14,050 nucleotides of DNA from Ignavibacteriota bacterium. Lineage in GTDB: Bacteria; Bacteroidota; Ignavibacteria; Palsa-1295. The DNA lies in contig JANYLL010000101.1 of the NCBI GenBank assembly GCA_025357895.1, forward strand, positions 1 to 14,050, given 5' to 3'. The position numbers and the translations under genes are program-made. This document shows positions 1 through 7,549 of the stretch, one piece after another (within the stretch, counting starts at the first letter, position 1; each line of letters opens with the position of its first letter). Below the pieces are notes generated by a model, which saw only the letters and a program-made list of their open reading frames with translations, had not been told where the DNA came from and did no database searches.

Positions 1-1476
1 CGTTCGCATGGCTTCCGCATTTACATGACGATCTTAGCGAATGTTCCGGGAAATTCTTCTGATGATAATTCAATGGCTGCAACGGAGCGTTATGCCCAAT
101 ATTGTATTGATCGTTATGGCAGTTTAGTAGATTTTTGGGAATTGACGAATGAGAATACTCCGGATTCGTTGTGGATCACAAAGGTAGCCGGATATATCCA
201 TGCACATGATCCGTATAAGCATTTAGTTTCTGTAAGCTGGCAGAGACCGAATCATCCTGCAATAGATATTATCTCTCCCCATTGGTACGGTAAAGAGGAC
301 GTAAAAGGTTCTGATGCAGTAACGGCTTCGCAGATCAATTACGAATATGGGTTGATCCAAAAACCTGTGATCTTTGGTGAACAAGGTGACGGAGGCTGGG
401 ATTCGCTTTCAGCGATGAGGTTGCGCGGAAGGATCTGGTCGGCCCTTTTTAATGAAGGTACGATCATATTTTGGAACTCCACGTTCGCAAAAGATTGCCC
501 TTGTAATCAATATTTAGGTTGGGAAGAAAGGCGATATACAAGAATATTACAAAATTTTGCCGTTCTGCTTGATAGCGGAGTTCGCAAATCAGAGTTCTAT
601 CAATCAGGCAATCTGAATATTTGGGGATTGCAATCGCAGAAAGAATTTGCACTTTACATTCGAAATCTTCTCAATGTAAATGAAATAAATGCTGCCAGAC
701 AAATACCGGTCAATAGCCCAATCTATGGCAGTGGATATTGGTATGATGTACATACCGGAGATATTATCGGGCAATCCGATCTTTCTTTAGGTCAGCAAAC
801 ATTGACGATTCCAAATTTCCAAACAGATATAGCATTCATCGGAAGGAATGCAGTACCAAATCAACCCAAGACGGATTCACTTTTCAGAATAGATATAAAC
901 CCCCGAACGGAGGTTTTATTAAAAACTCCGATAAATAAACCTCAAACGTTTTCTCTTCAAATTTCCAATACCGGGAAAAACCCGATCACATTAGTAAAAA
1001 ATTGGGTAAGTTCTCCATCGAAGATCTTATCACTGACAATCAATACCCCACTTCCCATCACACTTATGCCATCGGAGAGCATTACGATTCCGGTTCAATA
1101 TACAATGAGTGATACAGGTGGAACGGGCGCCATGATCTCCTTTCAACAAAGTGCATCTCCTTCATGGGAAAATGTTGCGATCTCCGCTACGGGAATTTTG
1201 AATTCAAAGGTTGCTGAAAATTTAAATGAGGAAATCAATGCAAGGATCTTTCCCGATCCTGCGAATGATAAAGTAACGGTGGAGTTCCATTCATCCGACG
1301 TGGAAAAAACTGTGATCAGGCTTTATACGATCGAAGGTGTGATGGTTGCAGAACAGAATTCAGTAACAGGAAGCACTACTTTTGATGTGAGCAAACTTCC
1401 AAAGGGATCATATCAAATTATTTGTTATGCCGGCGGCAAGGTTAGTACTTCTAAAAAGGTAACGGTGTTACATTGA
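1..1476 (+). CDS. Secreted clan GH-A-like glycoside hydrolase with T9SS sorting domain (5'-truncated by window edge)
   Basis: The frame is open from base 1. The ATG at 25 is internal, because the eight codons before it read as a TIM-barrel strand (HGFRIYMTI). Numbered from the first visible codon: residues 1-225 hold the C-terminal part of a (beta/alpha)8 hydrolase. WELTNEN has the candidate acid/base Glu51 (nt 151-153), and VIFGEQGD has the candidate nucleophile Glu127 (nt 379-381). This NE plus late-strand Glu pattern is typical of clan GH-A (GH5-like). Residues about 235-283 (YWYDVHTGDII to FQTDIAFIG) resemble the small beta domain that follows the barrel in apiosidase/DUF4038-type enzymes. 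About 295-400 is an Ig-like choice-of-anchor/Hydin-type domain (SNTGKNPITL). About 410-491 is a T9SS type A sorting domain (RIFPDPANDKVTV to the C-terminal Lys-Val-Thr strand). The protein is therefore expected to be exported and anchored or released at the cell surface. The exact GH family and substrate cannot be assigned without the N-terminus. Confidence 0.82.
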   Translation, partial: RSHGFRIYMTILANVPGNSSDDNSMAATERYAQYCIDRYGSLVDFWELTNENTPDSLWITKVAGYIHAHDPYKHLVSVSWQRPNHPAIDIISPHWYGKEDVKGSDAVTASQINYEYGLIQKPVIFGEQGDGGWDSLSAMRLRGRIWSALFNEGTIIFWNSTFAKDCPCNQYLGWEERRYTRILQNFAVLLDSGVRKSEFYQSGNLNIWGLQSQKEFALYIRNLLNVNEINAARQIPVNSPIYGSGYWYDVHTGDIIGQSDLSLGQQTLTIPNFQTDIAFIGRNAVPNQPKTDSLFRIDINPRTEVLLKTPINKPQTFSLQISNTGKNPITLVKNWVSSPSKILSLTINTPLPITLMPSESITIPVQYTMSDTGGTGAMISFQQSASPSWENVAISATGILNSKVAENLNEEINARIFPDPANDKVTVEFHSSDVEKTVIRLYTIEGVMVAEQNSVTGSTTFDVSKLPKGSYQIICYAGGKVSTSKKVTVLH

Positions 1477-1519
1477 GAGTTGACTTTCAGTGTAACTTCT
1501 ATTTCGGAAATATGTTATT

Positions 1520-3055
1520 ATGCTCAATAAAATTACTATGACTACGAACCGTAATCTACTTATTGCAATTTTGCTTTTTCCTGCGAGTATGTATGCTCAA
1601 ACGTTTACTATGCCTGTTCAGGTAAACATGGGCGGAAGCGGTTTAGCTGATAGAGCGCCGATGATGAAACTTGATCGCAACGGAAATATTTTTGTTGCCT
1701 GGGTACGCGGCTCGGATGGTATGGGCAATGGACCGATTGCAATGACCTCTTCAACCGATGGCGGAGCGACTTTTTCTATGCCTTCAGTTGTCTGCGCTGA
1801 TGCAAATTGCAATTCTAATTTCCAGCGAACTGCACAATTCGTTATTGATACAAAGGGTAATATTCATCTCGTTTGGATGGGAAGCCGGGTTAATAGCCAG
1901 CCTGATATTTGGTATACTCGCTCGATAGATAAAGGAAAAACGTGGACTAAACCTGTTTCAGTTTGTGATGCAGACGATTCATCAAAATATGCGCAGGATT
2001 TTCCTTCGATCGCCTGCGATTCAAACGATAATGTGTATGTTTCTTTTCTTGACATGCGCATGACGCAGCGAAAGCTTGCCAAGACTCCGCTTCTGTATTT
2101 TACGCGTTCAACCGATGGCGGAATGACATGGTCGGTCAATAAAAGAGCTGATGTTCCTCCAGGCGGAATCGGAGGTACGTGCGAATGCTGCTCGCAACAA
2201 ATGGCTTCAACTGCCGATGGACATATCTACATTACCTACCGTTCGGATATTAATAATATTCGTGATATCTGGCTTGCTCGTTCTTATGATAAGGGCATGA
2301 CATTTCAACCTGCTCTAAAACTTTCTACCGGAGACTGGACTATTTATGAATGTCCGGTAACCGGACCGCATATTGCCCTTGATGGAAGTGAAGACGCTCA
2401 TATTGTCTGGCGTGATTCGCGTGATGATTCGGGAAAGGTACATTTATATTATGCTTTTGTTGCTAATGGCTCAAACGAAACACCGGTGAACACTGCCTTC
2501 GATGCAGACGGTGCGCAGACAGTTAATTATGCCGATATTGCGCTATATGATCAAGGCAAATATCGCGCTATTACTTATCAGACCTCCAACTACGGTATGC
2601 GATACATTCTGACCAATACTAATTCTCCGCTCGTATATAACAGACCGGTGAATGTCAATGGCAATTCTGCCAAATCTTTTGCTAATGTTCTTTTTAACGC
2701 CGATGACACACGCTATCTATGTTGGCAGGATGATAAGAACGATGCAGGAGATATTTATTTTGCAAAAGAAACATCGCCGCTAACGTCTGCAAGCGTAAAA
2801 AATAATAATTTCGAAAATAATTTTAGTATTTATCCGAATCCGATCTCGAAAGGGAATCCTTCATTTACGATACATAGAGAATCCGGTTCTCCTGCAACAC
2901 TGAAACTGGTTGATCTGCTTGGAAGAGAAATTTCAAGTATTCCATTAGGCTCAGAGACATCTCAGATAGTCACATTACCAAATATAACTCCGGGAGTTTA
3001 TTATTTTAGCTTAGGCGATGGATCACTGCCGAGGAAGATAGTCATTGGGCAATAA
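1520..3055 (+). CDS. Secreted sialidase-like (BNR/Asp-box) beta-propeller protein with T9SS sorting domain
   Basis: The product is 511 aa with an N-terminal signal peptide (hydrophobic LLIAILLFPASM, cleavage near MYA-Q, about residue 27). ATG 1538 is an alternative start giving a shorter n-region; neither has a strong Shine-Dalgarno. Four Asp-box motifs (SxDxGxT[W/F]) lie at residues 78-85 (STDGGATF), 135-142 (SIDKGKTW), 197-204 (STDGGMTW) and 255-262 (SYDKGMTF), so the fold is a sialidase-type six-bladed propeller. Residues 219-224 (GTCECC), followed by ECPVTGP (277-283), look like a Cys-rich signature I associate with a group of bacterial sialidase-like proteins of unknown substrate. I do not see a full set of sialidase catalytic arginines in an obvious order, so enzyme activity is not claimed. 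Residues about 430-511 form a T9SS type A domain (SIYPNPISKGNPSFTI to the C-terminal PRKIVIG). The gene follows the glycoside hydrolase by 43 bp and may be co-transcribed with it. Confidence 0.85.
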   Translation: MLNKITMTTNRNLLIAILLFPASMYAQTFTMPVQVNMGGSGLADRAPMMKLDRNGNIFVAWVRGSDGMGNGPIAMTSSTDGGATFSMPSVVCADANCNSNFQRTAQFVIDTKGNIHLVWMGSRVNSQPDIWYTRSIDKGKTWTKPVSVCDADDSSKYAQDFPSIACDSNDNVYVSFLDMRMTQRKLAKTPLLYFTRSTDGGMTWSVNKRADVPPGGIGGTCECCSQQMASTADGHIYITYRSDINNIRDIWLARSYDKGMTFQPALKLSTGDWTIYECPVTGPHIALDGSEDAHIVWRDSRDDSGKVHLYYAFVANGSNETPVNTAFDADGAQTVNYADIALYDQGKYRAITYQTSNYGMRYILTNTNSPLVYNRPVNVNGNSAKSFANVLFNADDTRYLCWQDDKNDAGDIYFAKETSPLTSASVKNNNFENNFSIYPNPISKGNPSFTIHRESGSPATLKLVDLLGREISSIPLGSETSQIVTLPNITPGVYYFSLGDGSLPRKIVIGQ

Positions 3056-3071
3056 AACGGAAATAAAATAG

Positions 3072-3102
3072 AAGATACGCCTCCTCATAAATTTCGTATC
3101 TT
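3072..3102. promoter_or_regulatory. Dyad overlapping a TAnnTTTG promoter-like element
   Basis: An exact 8-bp inverted repeat, AAGATACG (3072-3079) and CGTATCTT (3095-3102), is separated by 15 bases just after the stop of the sialidase-like gene. Its right arm overlaps TATCTTTG (3097-3104), a full match to the Bacteroidota -7 element TAnnTTTG. No convincing -33 TTTG sits at the right distance. The dyad could be an operator over a promoter, or a weak terminator hairpin without a proper T tract. The function is inferred. Confidence 0.35.
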
Positions 3103-3280
3103 TGTGGTGGAAAGGTTTGGCAGTTGCATGAGTACTATTTGCTTAAATAGACAGATCGCACTTTTGAGGGTCACCCCCCCCCAGCAATTTTTATGCCATA
3201 ATCAAAAGTTTCTCCGTTCTCTTCGCAGATTTTCCTCCTTTTTTTTACCGAGAAAAACAAACCCGAAGTTGTGTTTCACC

Positions 3281-3315
3281 GAAGTTTGCCGCTTTTGCGG
3301 AGGACTTCTTTTTTT
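3281..3315 (+). terminator. Rho-independent terminator-like hairpin
   Basis: The arms GAAGTTTGCCGC (3281-3292) and GCGGAGGACTTC (3297-3308) pair with four G-C-rich base pairs next to a TTTT loop and five at the base. Between these lie two G-T wobbles and one G-A mismatch. Seven T residues (3309-3315) follow directly. It lies 226 bp past the previous stop and only 33 bp before the next ATG, so it may end transcription from upstream, or act as an attenuator in the leader of the propeller gene. Confidence 0.55.
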
Positions 3316-3347
3316 ATTATTCTTCATTATTAAACCTGTAATCAAAA

Positions 3348-4703
3348 ATGCAAAACTTAAAAGTATATTGTTTACTTTGCCTCTGTATTGCAATCTCCGT
3401 TTTTACAAATCAAAGTTACGCACAGCAATCTCCAAAAATTGAATGGCAAAAATGTTATGGGGGCAGTTTTGAAGAATTAGCAACCAAGATTATCCAAACT
3501 ACTGATGGCAATTATGTCATTGCAGGATATACAGAGTCGGATGATGGATTTGTAAGTGGCTTTCACGGAGTTTCTGGTAGCAGTGGTCGTAACGATGGCT
3601 GGGTCATAAATCTCGATCCTACTGGGAAGATTCTTTGGCAAAGATGTCTTGGCGGAAGCGATGAAGATCAAGTAAGTTCTGTAATCCAGACTTCTGACGG
3701 CGGATACGCCGTTGCCGGATATACATCGTCCAATGACGGTGATGTTTCCGGTAATCATGGCGGTGTAGATGCTTGGGTTGTAAAGCTTGATATTGATGGA
3801 AATATTCAATGGCAGAAATGTCTTGGTGGGTCTGGCTATGAAATAGCATCTTGCATAATCGAAAGCAAGGATGAAGGGAGTGGATTTCTTATTGTCGGAT
3901 CAACCACTTCGAATGATGGTGATGTATCAGGAAGACATTCTGGTCACGATGGCACTGATTCGACAAGTGATTTGTGGGTTGTGAAACTCAGTCTGTCAGG
4001 AGCTGTTCAATGGCAAAAATGTTTTGGCGGATCAGGTAATGATCAAGCCATATCCGTCATTCAAACTACCGATCACTGTTATGCAATAGTGGGCAATACA
4101 AATTCTAAGGATGGCGATGTTTCGGGTTTGCATATTGGAAAAAATTCTTATGGTGATATTTGGATAGTAAAACTTTCAGGTAGCGGCGCAATTCAATGGC
4201 AAAAATGTCTTGGAGGTAGTTATCAAGAGTACGGACAAGCTATCATTCAAACTTCCGATGGCGGATATGCCGTTGCGGGTCAGACGAATTCTGATGATGG
4301 CGACGTTTCCGGTTTACATGGCGCGCCTTCAAGTTTTGATGGTATGGATGCCTGGATCATCAAACTGAGTTCTTCGGGCAATATCGCATGGCAAAAATGT
4401 CTTGGAGGTAGTTTGCCCGATGCAGCAAATTCCATCATCCAAACCCATACAGGTGATTATGTAATAGCCGGCGAAACAAGATCAAATGATGGAGACGTTT
4501 CAGGAAATCATGCTGGTGTAATGTACTGGGATATGTGGGTCGTAAAAATAGATTCTGCGCGAAATATAATCTGGCAAAAATGTCTTGGCGGAAAGGACTT
4601 AGAATCCGCGGCGTCTATCATTCAAGCTTCCGACGGCGGATATGCTATTGCCGGTAATACTACATCGAATGATGGAGATGTTTCGGGAAATAATTCCATA
4701 TAA
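3348..4703 (+). CDS. Secreted seven-repeat beta-propeller protein, open frame cut by in-frame TAA
   Basis: The 451-aa frame has a signal peptide (KVYCLLCLCIAISVF, cleavage near SYA-Q, about residue 25). Start ATG 3348 is preceded by an A-rich stretch typical of Bacteroidota. The rest is seven repeats of 58-67 aa, each opening with WQKCxGGS and carrying IIQTSDGGYAVAG, then SNDGDVSG and an aromatic/Asp strand (DxWVVKL). Repeats begin at nt 3444, 3636, 3810, 4011, 4197, 4389 and 4572. Seven units of this size suggest a seven-bladed propeller, probably for adhesion or carbohydrate/protein binding; no catalytic motif is seen. The TAA at 4701-4703 falls inside blade seven. The same frame then continues with the missing blade strand and a T9SS sorting domain (next entry). 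As written, the product would lack the secretion signal and the last strand, so the gene is either a recent pseudogene, read through, or carries a sequencing error. Confidence 0.8.
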   Translation: MQNLKVYCLLCLCIAISVFTNQSYAQQSPKIEWQKCYGGSFEELATKIIQTTDGNYVIAGYTESDDGFVSGFHGVSGSSGRNDGWVINLDPTGKILWQRCLGGSDEDQVSSVIQTSDGGYAVAGYTSSNDGDVSGNHGGVDAWVVKLDIDGNIQWQKCLGGSGYEIASCIIESKDEGSGFLIVGSTTSNDGDVSGRHSGHDGTDSTSDLWVVKLSLSGAVQWQKCFGGSGNDQAISVIQTTDHCYAIVGNTNSKDGDVSGLHIGKNSYGDIWIVKLSGSGAIQWQKCLGGSYQEYGQAIIQTSDGGYAVAGQTNSDDGDVSGLHGAPSSFDGMDAWIIKLSSSGNIAWQKCLGGSLPDAANSIIQTHTGDYVIAGETRSNDGDVSGNHAGVMYWDMWVVKIDSARNIIWQKCLGGKDLESAASIIQASDGGYAIAGNTTSNDGDVSGNNSI

Positions 4704-5036
4704 TATGGAAATACACTTTACAATGACATTTGGATTGTCACACTTACTTCGGAAGTAAATTCCGTAGAAAATTCCTCTGCTAATGAGTTAAATTTTTCAT
4801 CGGTCTATCCGAATCCATCCTTAAATCAAATCCATCTGCAATTATACCATTCGCTCTCGGTAAAGCAAATTCAGTTTTTTAATCTTTTAGGTATGCAGTA
4901 TTACCCGGATTATAAAATAGAAAACACGATGGCTGAAGTTGATGTGCATGATCTTCCGACAGGGTCTTATGTGATGCGGGTATCCTATCTCAATTCGGAT
5001 ATAGGGGAAGTTCGGAAATTTCTGCATTATCATTAG
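4704..5036 (+). pseudogene. Same-frame 3' remainder of the propeller gene: end of blade seven plus T9SS type A sorting domain
   Basis: After the TAA at 4701 the identical frame stays open for 110 codons to TAG 5034-5036. It begins YGNTLYNDIWIVTLTSEV, which is exactly the strand that ends each earlier blade (compare YGDIWIVKLS in blade four). It then carries a T9SS type A domain: SSVYPNPSLNQIHLQL, IQFFNLLGMQYY, VDVHDLPTGSYVMRV and a terminal VRKFLHYH. No credible independent start codon or signal peptide is present, so this is not a separate gene. The intact protein would have been 562 aa (3348-5036), with the stop at codon 452. Confidence 0.85.
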
Positions 5037-5058
5037 AAGTTACTTTTAGTAAAACCTC

Positions 5059-5090
5059 AGGGGATTCCTCACTTCGTTTCGGAATGACAT
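5059..5090. repeat. Candidate dispersed intergenic repeat with short inverted ends
   Basis: The stretch reads GGGATTCCTCACTTCG, then TTTCGGAATGACAT, with ATTCC/GGAAT as a 5-bp inverted repeat around a 12-base centre. Sequences of this type (gattcctcacttcg...ggaatgac) recur in intergenic DNA of many bacteria. Recognition is from memory of the pattern. Only one clear copy lies in this window. Confidence 0.35.
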
Positions 5091-5215
5091 ATATAAATAT
5101 TATTTACAACCTCCATTATATGCAATTCCTGATGTCGTAATTTTAATAAGCGGACGAGGGGAGTTTTATTTACCTTCCGTTGTTTAACGCCTTCAAAACA
5201 ATTAGCTTTTCTTTT

Positions 5216-6190
5216 ATGCCAGAAATAAAAACAATAGGAGTTCTAACAGCCGGCGGCGATGCGCCTGGGATGAATGCTTGTATTCGCGCAGTGACGCGCG
5301 TAGCGAGGCATCATGATATTCGTGTACTCGGAGTAGAGCATGGTTTTACAGGACTTATGGCAGGGGATTATACCGAACTCATCCGCAGTTCTGTATCGAA
5401 TATTATTCAACGCGGCGGTACAATATTAAAATCAGCGCGCACTCCGGAATTCCATACTCCTGAAGGCAGAAAAAAAGCGTACGATTGTATGCGCGCAGCA
5501 GGGATGGACGGGCTTGTCGTTATTGGCGGAGATGGAACGGCATCTGCCGGCGGCATATTTTGCGCAGAGTTTGATATACCAGTTGTAGGTTGTCCCGGAA
5601 CAATCGATAACGATCTTTTCGGCACTGACCACACGATCGGATTTGATACTGCTATTAATACTGCTCTTGAGAGCATTGATAAGATCCGCGATACTGCCGA
5701 TGCATTTGAACGGACATTCTATATAGAGGTCATGGGAAGAACAAGCGGTTTCATCGCACTTGATGTCGGTTTAAGCTGCGGGGCAGAGTTCATTGCAATA
5801 CCCGAAAATCAAACAAGCCTCGATGAGTTGTTAAAAATATTCAAAAACCAGCGCTCGACAAAACGCTCGAACATGATCATTGTTGCCGAAGGTGATGATG
5901 CAGGCGGAGCGTTTAAACTTGCAGAAAAAGTCAAGGAGCATACAGGTATAGATTATCGCGTTGCAATCCTGGGCCACGTACAGCGTGGCGGAAGCCCGAC
6001 AGCGCGTGATCGAATCCTTGCATCGAAACTTGGCGCTGCTGCAGTAGAGGCACTTGTAAACGGACAGAGCAACATCATGACCGGAGAGGTGAACGGAAAA
6101 CTTTCTCTTACGCCATTTACTGAAGCTGCAGAGAAAAAGAAACCGGTGGATACTATTCTCTTCGAGCTTACAAAGGTGCTGGCAGAGTAA
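5216..6190 (+). CDS. pfkA: ATP-dependent 6-phosphofructokinase
   Basis: The product is 324 aa, matching the usual bacterial PfkA length of about 320. It phosphorylates fructose 6-phosphate to fructose 1,6-bisphosphate in cytosolic glycolysis. Visible motifs are LTAGGDAPGMNACIRA (10-25, nucleotide-binding glycine loop), GGTILKSART (67-76), VVIGGDGT (101-108), PGTIDND (127-133) with catalytic base Asp131, EVMGRTSG (171-178, sugar phosphate binding) and LGHVQRGGSPTARDR (252-266). The Gly after GGD (GGDG, not GGDD) and the Gly in PGTIDND (not PKTIDND) indicate ATP rather than pyrophosphate as phosphoryl donor. The frame extends upstream to a TTG at 5180, but ATG 5216 places the first beta strand at the normal distance from the N-terminus and is chosen. 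It is a single gene, convergent with the next one. No strong promoter is evident upstream. Confidence 0.96.
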   Translation: MPEIKTIGVLTAGGDAPGMNACIRAVTRVARHHDIRVLGVEHGFTGLMAGDYTELIRSSVSNIIQRGGTILKSARTPEFHTPEGRKKAYDCMRAAGMDGLVVIGGDGTASAGGIFCAEFDIPVVGCPGTIDNDLFGTDHTIGFDTAINTALESIDKIRDTADAFERTFYIEVMGRTSGFIALDVGLSCGAEFIAIPENQTSLDELLKIFKNQRSTKRSNMIIVAEGDDAGGAFKLAEKVKEHTGIDYRVAILGHVQRGGSPTARDRILASKLGAAAVEALVNGQSNIMTGEVNGKLSLTPFTEAAEKKKPVDTILFELTKVLAE

Positions 6191-6196
6191 ATCTTC

Positions 6197-6275
6197 AATT
6201 GCGAATTAGGAATAACGAATTACAAGAAATAATTTTGATTCGTAATTTCTAATTCATAATTCGTAATTCGTAATT
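6197..6275. repeat. AT-rich imperfect palindrome with CGTAATT/AATTACG units, likely two-way terminator region
   Basis: The left arm (6197-6223, AATTGCGAATTAGGAATAAC onward) is nearly complementary to the right arm (6241-6275), which contains AATTCGTAATTCGTAATT. Direct GTAATTC repeats lie inside the right arm. It fills the space between the convergent pfkA and the hypothetical gene, so a bidirectional terminator role is plausible. The same word pattern is common as an intergenic repeat in environmental Bacteroidota-like genomes (recalled, not searched). Confidence 0.55.
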
Positions 6276-6278
6276 ATT

Positions 6279-6644
6279 TTATTCCACTTTCATTCCTACA
6301 AATTTATCGTCATTATCCTGGAACAGGACATTAAATGTCGTCAAGCTTCCGTAAGATCGTGTGATGTAACCTTGTAATTCTATCTTCTCCCCTTCCTCCA
6401 ATTTACTGGTATTGATCTTTTGCTCAAGAACGCGCAAATTATTTCGGATGCCAATGATCTTTTTAAAAAAAACTTCAATATCGATCTCTTTCGATTGCAT
6501 CGAAGAATCTCTGGGTTTCAAGATTACTGTTCCATGGTTGAATTTCGGAGCGATGGTAACATCGGTTTCCGGCGTTGTGAGTTTCTGGTCTAAAGCATCA
6601 GTGAATGCTTCTAAGGCAATTCGATATACATCTTCTATTTGCAT
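6279..6644 (-). CDS. Hypothetical protein, 121 aa
   Basis: I do not recognise the family. The protein is soluble-looking, with no signal peptide or membrane helix. Residues 1-20 (QIEDVYRIALEAFTDALDQ) should form an amphipathic helix. The middle (VTIAPKFNHGTVILKPRD) is beta-rich. Residues about 53-80 (IDIEVFFKKIIGIRNNLRVLEQKI) are helical, and the C-terminal third (ELQGYITRSYGSLTTFNVLF) is beta. Charge and composition are those of an ordinary cytosolic protein. ATG 6644 is the only plausible start; the minus-strand sequence before it is AT-rich with no Shine-Dalgarno. It is convergent with pfkA and 110 bp downstream of the dehydrogenase on the same strand, so the two could be co-transcribed. 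Confidence 0.72.
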   Translation of the reverse strand: MQIEDVYRIALEAFTDALDQKLTTPETDVTIAPKFNHGTVILKPRDSSMQSKEIDIEVFFKKIIGIRNNLRVLEQKINTSKLEEGEKIELQGYITRSYGSLTTFNVLFQDNDDKFVGMKVE

Positions 6645-6754
6645 GATAATAAAAATTATGGGTAATTATTAAGAAGAACGGTTAAGTGATTAGAGGGATT
6701 CCTTCACGTGGGATGGAGATTCCTGTCCGTCCGCCGTTGTCGCATATGAATGAC

Positions 6755-7549
6755 CTACTTAACCCTAAATATAAATCGCCAGATGAACGGTGGTATAATT
6801 CTGGAAATGGCAGAGACGAAAGCCATCGGCAGCGGAAACGAAATATTCGGGCGATTTTTCAGAATTCCATTTACTATGATTTTTGCAGCTCGTTCGGATT
6901 TCATCAACATGGGCATCCATGTTTTATTCTGCGAGTTTAAATCAGTATCTATAAAACCCGGACGCACGGTGACGACATTGATACCAAGCGGCTTCAACTC
7001 TATCGTTGCTGCTTCGAGTAATATATGAATCGCCGATTTACTTGCGATGTAAGGACCGTTCCCGGGTATTGCACGAGTATCGGCAAGAGAGCAGATACAG
7101 GCGATTGTTCCTGAACCTTGGCGCTTCATCACCGGAATGAGTAAATTCAGCCCGTGTATGACGCTCGTCACGTTTGTTGCAAATACTTTGTCAAATGAAC
7201 CCTGATCGAAGTCACTAAAATTATTAGAGCCGCCAATGCCGGCATTAAGAATTGCAATATCTATTCGACCAAACGTATCTAAGGTGAAGGTAATAGCGCG
7301 GTTCAATTCTTCGTCATTTGTGACATCGCATGTAATAAATCGGGCATTTCCTCCAAGTTCATTGATCGCGGCGCAGTTTGCTTCTAATAATTCTGCATTT
7401 CGCGAGCAGAGTAGGGTACGAAAACCGCGACGGGCACATTCGAACGCTAACTGCTTGCCTATTCCTCGAGAGGCACCGGTAATGAGAACGACTTTCTCTA
7501 CTTTATCTGAGGTTTTATTTGCAGTGGTCATGCCTTCGGAGAACAGCAT
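6755..7549 (-). CDS. SDR family NAD(P)-dependent oxidoreductase
   Basis: The product is 264 aa with a classical short-chain dehydrogenase fold. In order: cofactor loop TGASRGIG (24-31), NAG (102-104, NAGIGG), tetrad Asn126 (ATNVTS), catalytic Ser154 (CICSLAD), Tyr167 and Lys171 (YIASK), then RPGFIDTDL (196-204). Arg28 in the glycine loop and Arg50 at the end of the second strand (LLCSRN) favour NADP(H). The C-terminus (IIPPFIWRFIFRVK) is hydrophobic and basic and may associate with the membrane, as in DltE-like SDRs. The substrate is unknown. ATG 7531 (Met7) is an alternative start that shortens the leader before the Rossmann strand. It stands alone on the minus strand between a hypothetical gene and a gene-free stretch, with no pathway neighbour to suggest its role. 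Confidence 0.92.
   Translation of the reverse strand: MLFSEGMTTANKTSDKVEKVVLITGASRGIGKQLAFECARRGFRTLLCSRNAELLEANCAAINELGGNARFITCDVTNDEELNRAITFTLDTFGRIDIAILNAGIGGSNNFSDFDQGSFDKVFATNVTSVIHGLNLLIPVMKRQGSGTIACICSLADTRAIPGNGPYIASKSAIHILLEAATIELKPLGINVVTVRPGFIDTDLNSQNKTWMPMLMKSERAAKIIVNGILKNRPNISFPLPMAFVSAISRIIPPFIWRFIFRVK

Noticed and set aside
1500..1512. TATTTC-G-GAAATA palindrome between the first two genes
   Set aside because: A 6-bp AT-rich palindrome is expected by chance at this length and composition; no supporting promoter element.
3104..3442. 112-codon open frame on the plus strand
   Set aside because: It starts at GTG, crosses a C9 run and a terminator-like hairpin, overlaps the real signal peptide of the propeller gene in another frame, and has no recognisable fold.
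3444..4752. Regular 174-201 base periodicity as a possible DNA repeat array or CRISPR
   Set aside because: It is protein-level repetition (propeller blades); the DNA copies differ widely and the period is far too long for CRISPR.
5180..5215. TTG start extending phosphofructokinase by 12 residues
   Set aside because: PfkA proteins begin a few residues before the first strand; ATG 5216 fits this, while the extension has no similarity to the family.
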